In this document: in pieces, positions 17,377 to 25,642 of the stretch | Layout of the letters: each line of letters opens with the position of its first letter | Numbering within the stretch: position 1 is the stretch's first letter | From: Desulforamulus aeronauticus DSM 10349 | GTDB taxonomy: Bacteria > Bacillota > Desulfotomaculia > Desulfotomaculales > Desulfotomaculaceae | NCBI RefSeq assembly: GCF_900142375.1 | Contig: NZ_FRAR01000007.1 | Location: 110,052-174,051, forward strand | Direction of reading: 5' to 3' | Length of the DNA: 64,000 nt | Notes under the pieces: model-generated | Told to the model about the DNA's origin: nothing | Seen by the model: the letters and a program-made list of their open reading frames with translations, nothing else | Database searches by the model: none | Made by a program: the position numbers and the translations under genes

Positions 17377-18849
17377 TCAGCGTAGTCGGATAGAGCTACC
17401 CGATAAGGCTTGGGCGCCATAAGCGAGAAAGGATTTCTCCCAACTGTCAACGTAAGACCCGGTGGCCCACTCGGCCATGATGACGGTCGTTCCTTCCGGC
17501 AGTCCAAGCTCCGCCAAGGGGGTTTCTGCTAATTGCACCGCACCGATGGGGTAAATCGTTAATTTATTTTTAGTTTTAACCAAGGCGATGTCCTTATTGG
17601 GCGAAGTAAAGGCGTCCATGGCATCGGGAACCCGGTCTTTGATATTATGCCAGTTTAGGACTAGGGTATCATAAAAGATCAAATTAGCCGGGGGGATGAT
17701 TTTGAGGTCAAAGTCTGTTTGCTCAAACTTACCGTCACTTTGATAATTGACTCTTCCCACCAGAAACCAATGACCGTTTTTCCGTACCAGACCAAAATTT
17801 CCCCCGGACTCATTCCGGTTAAGCAAGGTAACTCCTTTATTACGTAAGGCCGCAACAGACTGCTCCCTGGCACTCAAATAAGCATTCAAGCCATTATCAC
17901 CCAGCAAATCGGACACCTTTATTTCGGTAGGTGATGATAAGTTGTCCACCGGAAGCACCTGCAATTGATTTACACCGGCGGTTCTCTTTTCGATGGCCAC
18001 ATAATCATTACCAATATAATTGATAATTCTTAGCGCCGGATCGGTATAGACTTGATCGCCTGTTCCCTCTCCCCCCTTTTTCATGTCGGGGATCTTGGCT
18101 GCCACATTACGGGCCGTCAGGATATTGCCTGTCTCTCCCTCGGCAGAGCTATCCTGGACATCAAACTCCCAAAAACCGCTGGTGCGCGGAAAAAAAATCC
18201 GTTCGGCCGCCAGGACCGGATGAAGTTGCTGATGCTCGACAGCAATCCAAAGTGTCTGATAGGTATAGTCGGCACCCGAGGGTATCCTCAGTCCCAGCAA
18301 GACACCGGAAATCCCTTCGTTACGGTTCAGATTCAGATGCTGAGCATTGGTATCGGCTACTCTCAGCGTACTGTCTGCCTGATCAGCAACTTTTTTCAAG
18401 AGTAGCTTTTTATTTTGCATGAAGAAAATCATGCTTGTATCATCAAGCTTCATAAATTCGCCCAGATAATTGGCGGCAGCGTAGACAGTTATGACATCGA
18501 CCCGATCGGTTTGCGGGACAGGAATGCCGTCAGACGGAAAGTATTTCATCATCAAGTAATCCGCTGCATTGATCCTTTTGATTTTAAAAGAAAGTTTGTC
18601 CCAGACATGTCCGCCAAAGGCGACAGCACCTGCAGCAAACTGGACATCACTGCCAACCCATTGTAGGTTTACCCCTTCCCCATTGTCGTTGATATCCAAC
18701 TCTTGAAGCACCGTCCATTTACCAACTAACGGATGGAGATGGTTCGCCGGCGGGATAATCTTGCCAGCCGATTCGCCCGAAAATTCGGCGCAGCCACCAA
18801 GCATAAGCAGCAAAAAGGAAAGCAAGAGAAGCAGACATCTTTTACCCAT
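17377..18849 (-). CDS. Lipoprotein of unknown function in the O-acetyltransferase/TCS operon
   Basis: 490 residues from ATG 18849, which overlaps the kinase stop by 8 nt. The lipoprotein signal KRCLLLLLSFLLLMLGGC has its lipobox LGGC close to the N-terminus. The mature part is beta-strand-rich with no recognised domain; GKWTVLQELDINDNGEGV near the N-terminus and repeated YxxLW/WAVE-type strands suggest a propeller- or lipocalin-like sensor. It is the fourth gene of the tight OatA-RR-HK-lipoprotein operon, so it may be an accessory sensor for that kinase. This role is inference. Confidence 0.8.
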   Translation of the reverse strand: MGKRCLLLLLSFLLLMLGGCAEFSGESAGKIIPPANHLHPLVGKWTVLQELDINDNGEGVNLQWVGSDVQFAAGAVAFGGHVWDKLSFKIKRINAADYLMMKYFPSDGIPVPQTDRVDVITVYAAANYLGEFMKLDDTSMIFFMQNKKLLLKKVADQADSTLRVADTNAQHLNLNRNEGISGVLLGLRIPSGADYTYQTLWIAVEHQQLHPVLAAERIFFPRTSGFWEFDVQDSSAEGETGNILTARNVAAKIPDMKKGGEGTGDQVYTDPALRIINYIGNDYVAIEKRTAGVNQLQVLPVDNLSSPTEIKVSDLLGDNGLNAYLSAREQSVAALRNKGVTLLNRNESGGNFGLVRKNGHWFLVGRVNYQSDGKFEQTDFDLKIIPPANLIFYDTLVLNWHNIKDRVPDAMDAFTSPNKDIALVKTKNKLTIYPIGAVQLAETPLAELGLPEGTTVIMAEWATGSYVDSWEKSFLAYGAQALSGSSIRLR

Positions 18850-20236
18850 TGGCACGCGCCTCTCTGGGCAAAGTAATGACGACGGTTGTCCCCACATTGA
18901 CCTCACTGCTAATTTCCAACCTACCTTTCATCAGGCTGACGATCTCTTCACAGATGGATAAACCAATGCCGTTTTGAGAACGTGAACTCTTACCTTTATA
19001 AAACTTTTCTTTCACCATCGGCAGTTCCTCGGCAGCAATACCGCAGCCGCTGTCGGCAATGGTAAACGTATATTCTATTTCCCCGAGCTCGGCCTGAAAA
19101 CTGACGGTCCCCCCGGCAGCTGTAAAATTCAAGGCATTATCCAGAATATTGATTAATACTTGTTTTAAACGGTTAGCATCTGTCAACAAATCGGGAAGGT
19201 TTTCCGGATAAACAACCGTGAAATGGATATTATCTCGTAACGCTCGCGGCATTAGCTGTTTGCGGATATGTTCCATCAGCTCGGCTACAGTAACCTTTTC
19301 ATATTCGAGTTTAATTCTGCCGGAAATGAACTTGGAAAAGTCCAGGAGTTCTTCGACCATCCGAGTGAGCCGCTCAGTCTCCTTGGCAATAATACCGAGG
19401 CCGTCGTTCAGCATTTCTTTCTGCTGGAATTTTTTATTTTGCAGCGTAATTGCCCAACCCATAATGGAGGTCAACGGGGTACGCAATTCGTGGGAAACCG
19501 AAGATATGAAATCATTTTTCAGCTTTTCCTTTTTGGTAATTTCATCAGCCATGTAGTTCAAGGTATCCGAAAGCTTGCCAATTTCGTCAGCTCGCTTTTT
19601 CTTGCTCTTGATTTGAAAATTGCCTGCCGCCATACTCTCGGCAACAGCAGTCACTTCTCTCAGGGGGATAAGAATGGTATTGGCTAAAAAGATACTGAGT
19701 AAACCGACAACCACTGCAACAAAAAGGCCGATGGCAATAAAAATTTTAGCCGTGTCTCGAATATCCTGATCAATAGCATCGGTAGAAGCAATAAAACGTA
19801 AGGCTCCGACAATTTGACCCTCCGATTTCAAGGGATACGCTACGGCCATAACTTTCTGACCGTTTAATTTTCCCACCCATTCCCCCATTTTGTCATTGAG
19901 AGCATCCTGTATATCCTCCATGGGCTCCCCTTGTTCCGGGATCATTCCTAGAGAGTCCATGACAATCTTCCCGTCCCGATCGACAATCTCCACTTCGGCA
20001 TTGCTTTGGTTCCAAAAGGCATCCACATTATACAAAATATTATCTTCCAAAGAGGTATCGGAATAATATTTGGAGTACATATCCGCGCTGATTTTGACCT
20101 GGTTGGTCAGGTTACCCCTTAGGCTGCCGTAATAATTTTGCTGAACCGTATAGAGCAGCAGCACTTCCAAAATAGCCACTGAAACCAAAATCACGATCAT
20201 GAAATTAGCCGTCAGTCGCCCTCTAATCCCTTTCAT
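18842..20236 (-). CDS. Sensor histidine kinase with HAMP domain
   Basis: 464 residues. TM1 about 11-31, an extracytoplasmic dCache/PAS-like sensor about 35-160, TM2 about 164-187, HAMP about 188-240, HisKA with His249 (SSVSHELRTPLTSIMGW) and a HATPase domain with GIGLSICEEI. The ATG overlaps the response-regulator stop by 4 nt. The architecture is that of WalK/PhoR/ResE-like envelope-sensing kinases. Confidence 0.93.
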   Translation of the reverse strand: MKGIRGRLTANFMIVILVSVAILEVLLLYTVQQNYYGSLRGNLTNQVKISADMYSKYYSDTSLEDNILYNVDAFWNQSNAEVEIVDRDGKIVMDSLGMIPEQGEPMEDIQDALNDKMGEWVGKLNGQKVMAVAYPLKSEGQIVGALRFIASTDAIDQDIRDTAKIFIAIGLFVAVVVGLLSIFLANTILIPLREVTAVAESMAAGNFQIKSKKKRADEIGKLSDTLNYMADEITKKEKLKNDFISSVSHELRTPLTSIMGWAITLQNKKFQQKEMLNDGLGIIAKETERLTRMVEELLDFSKFISGRIKLEYEKVTVAELMEHIRKQLMPRALRDNIHFTVVYPENLPDLLTDANRLKQVLINILDNALNFTAAGGTVSFQAELGEIEYTFTIADSGCGIAAEELPMVKEKFYKGKSSRSQNGIGLSICEEIVSLMKGRLEISSEVNVGTTVVITLPREARANG

Positions 20237-20946
20237 GGTACCCTCCCGTCAAACTCCGGCTGCCACCGGTAACCGGAACCCCAAACGGTTTTAATATACC
20301 AAGGTTCAGAGGGATTATCTTCGATTTTTTCCCGGAGCCGCCGGATATGGACATCCAACGTTTTGGTATCCCCAAAATAATCTTCTCCCCAGACTGCATT
20401 CAGTATCTCTTCTCGTTTCAGAGCTTTCCCCGGATTTTCCATGAACATTTTTAATATCGAATATTCCGTAGGGGTCAGTTCCACTTCCCGGTTGTCTCTA
20501 AGCAGTTTATTGGCGGCAATATCCAGGTGCAGGTTGCCATAAGTATAGATCGTTCTTACGGTTTCAAACCGGTTTCGGCGTCTTAGCATGGCTTTAATCC
20601 TGGCAATCAATTCAAAGGGGTTAAAGGGCTTAACCATATAATCATCCGCTCCCAGTTCAAGACCCATAATTTTATCCGTATCCTGCCCTTTGGCGGTCAG
20701 CATGATGATGAGCGGTTCTGGCATGGTTTCGCGAATGTGCCGACAGACTTCCAGTCCGTTTATCCCAGGTAGCATCAGATCCAACACCAGCAAATCGGGA
20801 AGGAATACTGTGAGCATAGCCAATGCCTCCTCCCCGCTGGCCGCTTCTCCCACCTCGTAGCCCGCCATCTCTAAATTAAGGGTGATAAAACGTCTGATCG
20901 AAGCTTCATCTTCAACAACCAATACCTTTATCTTGTGATCGTGCAT
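20233..20946 (-). CDS. OmpR/PhoB-family response regulator
   Basis: 237 residues. Receiver with Asp56 (DLLVLDLMLPGING) and Lys in YMVKPFNPFEL, then a winged helix with LTPTEYSILKMFMENPGKAL and the C-terminal YIKTVWGSGYRW. Only 4 nt separate it from the O-acetyltransferase stop, and its own stop overlaps the kinase start. Confidence 0.95.
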   Translation of the reverse strand: MHDHKIKVLVVEDEASIRRFITLNLEMAGYEVGEAASGEEALAMLTVFLPDLLVLDLMLPGINGLEVCRHIRETMPEPLIIMLTAKGQDTDKIMGLELGADDYMVKPFNPFELIARIKAMLRRRNRFETVRTIYTYGNLHLDIAANKLLRDNREVELTPTEYSILKMFMENPGKALKREEILNAVWGEDYFGDTKTLDVHIRRLREKIEDNPSEPWYIKTVWGSGYRWQPEFDGRVP

Positions 20947-20950
20947 AGTT

Positions 20951-22852
20951 TCATTCCTTAAGTTTTTTGTTATTATAACACGATTTATCTTTATCGTTTT
21001 GATGGGAAATCAAGGCTTCGATCAGTATTTCCCCGTAGGCTGCCACACCCGTCTTAGTCAGATGAACACCGTCCGAATAAAAATAATCGTCATGACCGCT
21101 GCTGGCTGAATACCAATCAATCAGCCTGGCTTTGGGGTAAGACTCCGTTACCTTTCTCAGCGTCTCATTCACCACCGCTTCCCAAGGCTTTGGAACACGG
21201 GTATTTACCAGCACGATCTCCGAGGTGCCTTGCAGGGAGTCCAAGGTCTCTGTTAACTGTTTTTCTGTGAAGGAACCGTTTGTGCCTAATTCAATAATGA
21301 CGATTTTCCTCAGTTTACCTTCTTGTTGCAGCCTGGAAATGACCTCCGGAGCCTGAACCATTTGCCTGCCGATTTGTGCGTCGATGACAATGCCCGGCAA
21401 GCGTTCTTGCAAAACAGGTCCCACATTGATGAGTAAGGAATCTCCGATAACCGTAATCTCTTCTCCACTGACATCATTCTTTTTATCTGTCACAGCAGGT
21501 TCCACGGTGACAGCTCCAGCTTCCTTGTCCGTCCCTTGAGTTGGAGCTGCTTCTGTAGTCACCCGACTGCCCGCTAAAGCTTTAGCCGAAATTTCCGTGC
21601 CTTCATTGGGGGTCACGAACAATAGCGAAAACACCAGCACGATACTGAACGTAACTTTTGCGCGGTGGGGCAATGGCCTTTGCCACCAGGGAAGGGCCGA
21701 CATCCGCCGCCGCACTCGTTGCCGCCGTCCGTAACGGATCGGCTCCTCAATCAGGTAGCGGGACAGAGTCGCCAGGATAACACTTACCGCAATTTGCCAG
21801 AGGGTGTGTGAAAGGTCTGGGCCACCCGTATTGACAACTGGATTCGTCAGGACGATGACCGGGTAATGCCATAAGTAAATCCCATAGGAACACTCTCCCA
21901 ACCAACGCAAGGGACCCCAACTGAAGCACCGGCCCAGATAGCTGGCCGGATGGGCCAGAACTGCCACCACACAAGCCGCTGCCAAAGAGAAGAGCAGGAG
22001 CCCACCCGGATAGAGTGAGGTCTGGTATTGGTTGGTTTTGCTGATCATCAGAAGTACCACCAATAACCCCAGGCTGCCTGCGGCATCCAGTGCCAGTTTC
22101 TTTTTGCCGGACAGGTCTGCGCTCATTTTTCGACTGGGCCAGACCATGGCTAAGACAGCCCCCACAAGCAAGGCGAAAACACGTGTATCTGTTCCATAAT
22201 AGACCCGGCTAGGGTCATGACCCGGTATGTAAATCAGCGCCATCGCTGCAGCGGAAGCCAAAGCGACAGCAATGGTTCCCCCGACCAGCCATTTGCGCTG
22301 TCGGAGACAGCGCAGCCCCCATCCCAACAGGAGTGGCCAAAAAAGATAAAATTGTTCTTCTACCGCCAAGGACCAGAGATGACCCAACGGAGACGGTGGG
22401 CCAAAGCTTTCAAAATAGGATACCTGATGGAAAATCAAATACCAATTGCTGGTATAGAATACTGCGGCCAGTGCTTCCCACTTCAAGGCTGCCAAACGTT
22501 CGGGAGCACAAAGCATCACCCAGATCATCACGCCTGCCAGCATCACAAAAAGAGCCGGCAGTAACCGTCGAGCCCGGCGCAGCCAGAAGTCTTTCAAATC
22601 AATCGTGCCGGAGTGCTCCCATTGCTGTAAGAGAATATTGGTGATCAAATATCCGGACAACACAAAGAACAGACTTACCCCTAACAGCCCTCCCGGAGCC
22701 CAGTCTAGATTGAGATGGTAAGCAATCACGGCCAACACCGCCAAAGCCCTCAGTCCATCCAATCCCGGCATATAACCTCGAGAATTCGCCCGCCCTCTTT
22801 GCTGTCGGTTCGCTTGCCAATGTAACTGATCTGTTCTCTTGCTGTCATTCAT
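20951..22852 (-). CDS. OatA-like acyltransferase-3/SGNH peptidoglycan O-acetyltransferase
   Basis: 633 residues from ATG 22852 (a GTG 18 nt upstream is in frame). The N-terminal acyltransferase-3 membrane domain (about residues 30-390) has GLDGLRALAVLAVIAYH, FFVLSGYLIT, RRARRLLPALF and SLAVEEQFYLFWP. After a linker, a C-terminal SGNH domain outside the membrane shows IGDSLL, IELGTNG and YSDGVHLT (the DxxH of the triad). This is the OatA layout: acetyl groups cross the membrane and are put on MurNAc, giving lysozyme resistance; O-acetylation of another envelope glycan cannot be excluded. First gene of an operon with RR, HK and lipoprotein. Confidence 0.88.
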   Translation of the reverse strand: MNDSKRTDQLHWQANRQQRGRANSRGYMPGLDGLRALAVLAVIAYHLNLDWAPGGLLGVSLFFVLSGYLITNILLQQWEHSGTIDLKDFWLRRARRLLPALFVMLAGVMIWVMLCAPERLAALKWEALAAVFYTSNWYLIFHQVSYFESFGPPSPLGHLWSLAVEEQFYLFWPLLLGWGLRCLRQRKWLVGGTIAVALASAAAMALIYIPGHDPSRVYYGTDTRVFALLVGAVLAMVWPSRKMSADLSGKKKLALDAAGSLGLLVVLLMISKTNQYQTSLYPGGLLLFSLAAACVVAVLAHPASYLGRCFSWGPLRWLGECSYGIYLWHYPVIVLTNPVVNTGGPDLSHTLWQIAVSVILATLSRYLIEEPIRYGRRQRVRRRMSALPWWQRPLPHRAKVTFSIVLVFSLLFVTPNEGTEISAKALAGSRVTTEAAPTQGTDKEAGAVTVEPAVTDKKNDVSGEEITVIGDSLLINVGPVLQERLPGIVIDAQIGRQMVQAPEVISRLQQEGKLRKIVIIELGTNGSFTEKQLTETLDSLQGTSEIVLVNTRVPKPWEAVVNETLRKVTESYPKARLIDWYSASSGHDDYFYSDGVHLTKTGVAAYGEILIEALISHQNDKDKSCYNNKKLKE

Positions 22853-23010
22853 GTTATCTTCACTCTCCACTTAGGTCAGGCTTCTGATTTTCCATCATAG
22901 CTGCTTCTTCCTTTTACTATACCAAGTTTTGGGTTTCAATTTTTTACAAAATAATTAAACTTTCTTACGAAAAAGTTAACAATTTATCGAATAATTGCAG
23001 ATTGTGAAAA

Positions 23011-23036
23011 AAGAAAAAGAGCGATTGAACGCTCTT
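23011..23036 (-). terminator. Terminator of the MBOAT operon
   Basis: Arms AAGAGCG (23017-23023) and CGCTCTT (23030-23036). On the minus strand the hairpin runs into TTTCTTTTTTC, 15 bp after the stop of the short DHHW gene. Confidence 0.85.
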
Positions 23037-23051
23037 GGTGCCATGCAGATC

Positions 23052-23384
23052 TCACTTGCCTTGAACGGCTAAATCAACATCGGCAGAGTTACTGTCCTCC
23101 CCTTGAAGTAAAATTTGATTGGAGCCTTTGTGTATATGAACCCAAAAATTTCGAAAAGGGAACTGATCTGAAAAATATGATTTGACTTTGTTCGCATAAC
23201 TCCCATCTAATACTTTTTCAATGTGGAAAACAGGCCATTGTGCTAAGTAACGTCGCTCCTCCTTCGAAAAGGTTTTATCAGGTAAGGCTAAATGAACTAT
23301 AAACATAGCCAGTATAAATAAAAACGGCAACATACACACGATATTCTGTATAATAGCCAAATTCTTTTTGTTATTCCTTCGCAT
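23052..23384 (-). CDS. Short DHHW/AlgX-type protein, N-terminal part only
   Basis: 110 residues. One TM helix (about 9-30) is followed by the start pattern of DHHW/AlgJ-AlgX-like proteins (LPDKTFSKEERRYLAQWP, SYANKVKSYFSDQFPFRNFWV). Full family members run to about 350-400 residues and contain the SGNH-like catalytic part; here the frame stops after NQILLQGEDSNSADVDL and is followed at once by a terminator, so the catalytic portion is absent. It may be a truncated relic or a membrane anchor working with the separate SGNH lipoprotein of the same operon. 14 nt after the MBOAT stop. Confidence 0.65.
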   Translation of the reverse strand: MRRNNKKNLAIIQNIVCMLPFLFILAMFIVHLALPDKTFSKEERRYLAQWPVFHIEKVLDGSYANKVKSYFSDQFPFRNFWVHIHKGSNQILLQGEDSNSADVDLAVQGK

Positions 23385-23398
23385 ATCAATTCTCCAAG

Positions 23399-24805
23399 TT
23401 AAAATCGAAAATATATAAATGGGTTATAGGTGGAACCAACCATATAGGCCGTTGAAAAAAACATTAGTGCACAATAATACACAGTTACTGCTAGTCTGTA
23501 AATATTGCCATGATTCCTTTTAAATAATAATGCCCGTTTCTTCGGCCAAGGTGAAGCGGCAATGATGCAAACAATATATAAGGCGGCATAAGCTTTTAGC
23601 TTCACAATTACTTGGTTATCAATCAAGGCGTTGCCCCCTATGCCAAACATGGTCTGCAGAAAACTCATCATATCCGTCAGGTTGGTAAATTCAAAAAACA
23701 CCCAGCCTATAACAACAAACAGCAATAAATATATATGACGGACAGCCTTTGGCCAATGTGCCATGCTTTTCTGCAAGAATAATTTTTCTATTACTAGCAA
23801 AGTGCCAAAATAAAGCCCCCATAAAACAAAATTCCAGCTTGCACCATGCCAGAGCCCTGTGAGAAACCATACGATGAACAGGTTTCGTATCAGTTTCCAC
23901 GTACCAACACGGTTCCCGCCAAGAGAAATATATACATATTCCTTAAACCATGATCCGAAGGAGATATGCCACCTTCGCCAAAATTCTGAGATACTTTGCG
24001 CAATATATGGATACTGGAAGTTTTCTTTGAAGCGGTAGCCAAACATTTTTCCTAATCCTATGGCCATATCTGAATACCCGCTAAAATCAAAATAAATCTG
24101 CAACGTAAAGGCAATAATCCCGGCCCAGGCCATTAGTACTGAAATTTCTGTACCGGGCATAGCTTTTACTTCGGACCATAGCATACCTATATTATTGGCA
24201 AGAAGCACTTTCTTTGCCAGACCACAAAGGAATCGTCGCATTCCGGAGTAAAATCCTTGGAAATTTATCCTCCTGTCAGCTAACTGTGATTCAATGTCTG
24301 CATATTTCACAATAGGCCCCGCCACTACCTGCGGGAACATACTACTATAAAGAGCGAAAAGAATTAGGCTTTTCTGCTGCTTCACTTTTCCCCTGTATAC
24401 ATCAATCACATAAGATAATGTCTGAAAGGTGTAAAACGAAATTCCAAGGGGAAGTGTCGGTATTCCTACATTCAAATGCCAACTGCCAATGTCTGCTATT
24501 GTACATATGATCAGGCCGAAGTATTTAAAATAAGCGAGACACCCTACATTAAAAACCAAGCTGATAATTAAAAGAAGCTTCCTGTTTCGTCTGCTGGCAT
24601 CATCTCTACCTAAGAGAGCACCTATACAGTAATTAATCAGTATGGAACCGCACAGCAATAACACATAGACAGGTTCTCCCCAGGCATAAAAAAATAGGCT
24701 GGCAGTAAGCAGAACAATATTTTTGAAATGCTTTCCTAACGAATAATAGAGAATTACTGTGACCGGCAAAAAAGCAAAGGTGAAAAACAAACTGCTGAAA
24801 ACCAT
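23399..24805 (-). CDS. MBOAT-family membrane O-acyltransferase (AlgI/DltB-like)
   Basis: 468 residues and about ten hydrophobic segments. Invariant histidines are His320 (LTGLWHGASWNFVLWG) and His280 (SEFWRRWHISFGSW); IQIYFDFSGYSDMAIG-type and GNR motifs are present. AlgI-like MBOATs move acyl groups, usually acetyl, across the membrane for O-acylation of an exported glycan. Partners here are the SGNH lipoprotein 10 nt upstream and the short DHHW protein downstream. The acceptor polymer is unknown. Confidence 0.92.
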   Translation of the reverse strand: MVFSSLFFTFAFLPVTVILYYSLGKHFKNIVLLTASLFFYAWGEPVYVLLLCGSILINYCIGALLGRDDASRRNRKLLLIISLVFNVGCLAYFKYFGLIICTIADIGSWHLNVGIPTLPLGISFYTFQTLSYVIDVYRGKVKQQKSLILFALYSSMFPQVVAGPIVKYADIESQLADRRINFQGFYSGMRRFLCGLAKKVLLANNIGMLWSEVKAMPGTEISVLMAWAGIIAFTLQIYFDFSGYSDMAIGLGKMFGYRFKENFQYPYIAQSISEFWRRWHISFGSWFKEYVYISLGGNRVGTWKLIRNLFIVWFLTGLWHGASWNFVLWGLYFGTLLVIEKLFLQKSMAHWPKAVRHIYLLLFVVIGWVFFEFTNLTDMMSFLQTMFGIGGNALIDNQVIVKLKAYAALYIVCIIAASPWPKKRALLFKRNHGNIYRLAVTVYYCALMFFSTAYMVGSTYNPFIYFRF

Positions 24806-24815
24806 ATATCCTCCG

Positions 24816-25421
24816 CTATAATGCTTGAGAGAGTTTCTTCAGCCACAGTAAATAAAATTCTTTCTTGAAATGAACACCATCTTCGGCAAATAAATTGGGG
24901 GATTCCTTGGCCAATGCTCCTATGTCTACATAATGAACGGCTAACTTGCCCGCCAACTCCTGTAAAAGCTCGTTATATTCCTCTATTCTTTTATAGCGGG
25001 ACTCCTGTTTTATTGCCTCCTGTGTCACAGGTGTTATGGATTGGAGATATATTTTACTGTCGGGCAGTTCCTCCCGTATTTTGTTAATCAGTTTCGTTAA
25101 ATCCTTTCTGAATAATTCTTTAGGATCATCCACAGGCATGAGTATATCAACCGATCCTAACATAATAAAAACATTATCCGGGTTCTTTTCCACCAAAGCA
25201 TCAATATCATCATAAGTAAAGCCGGCAGTGGCACCCGCCCCAGCTATTACACATTCTTGAGGAAGAATTTCATTAACGGTGAAGCCTTCGGTAATGGAAT
25301 CTCCCATAAATACACTGTTTTTAAACTTAGCTGTAACATCTTTTTCAACAGTTGTATTCCCGCAGGCAGTGATACCCATTAGAAGAACACCCATCAGGAA
25401 ACTAATTATTTGTTTGTTCAC
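24816..25421 (-). CDS. SGNH/GDSL-hydrolase lipoprotein
   Basis: 201 residues from GTG 25421 (GAGG 8 nt upstream; an earlier GTG at 25430 overlaps that site). Lipobox around ITAC gives a lipid-anchored exported protein. Catalytic blocks: FMGDSITEGF (Ser), VFIMLGSVDILM (the G/N block with Ser in place of Asn) and EDGVHFKKEF (DxxH). It likely performs the extracellular acetyl transfer to, or removal from, a glycan with the MBOAT encoded next. Confidence 0.85.
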   Translation of the reverse strand: MNKQIISFLMGVLLMGITACGNTTVEKDVTAKFKNSVFMGDSITEGFTVNEILPQECVIAGAGATAGFTYDDIDALVEKNPDNVFIMLGSVDILMPVDDPKELFRKDLTKLINKIREELPDSKIYLQSITPVTQEAIKQESRYKRIEEYNELLQELAGKLAVHYVDIGALAKESPNLFAEDGVHFKKEFYLLWLKKLSQAL

Positions 25422-25531
25422 ATTCAACACCTCTTTTTATTCGATACGCAGATATTACAGCAGCCAAATGCAGAACAGGTGCAGATGAAGTAAAGTTTGG
25501 ATATTATTTTGGTTCTATTTTTTGGCAAAAT

Positions 25532-25559
25532 AAAAGCCATGAAGTATTCTTCATAGCCC
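25532..25559 (-). terminator. Terminator after the RR-HK pair
   Basis: GCCATGAAG (25536-25544) pairs with CTTCATAGC (25549-25557) with one G-U; the minus-strand continuation is TTTTATTTTGCC. It separates the two-component genes from the SGNH-MBOAT operon, which therefore probably has its own promoter within 25440-25530. Confidence 0.75.
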
Positions 25560-25642
25560 TTTCGCCAGTAAATTATTAAATTATTGGAATAAGAGTATCT
25601 CAAACAAAGCCTATATCTTTCTCCCAAAATACAACTAATGCT

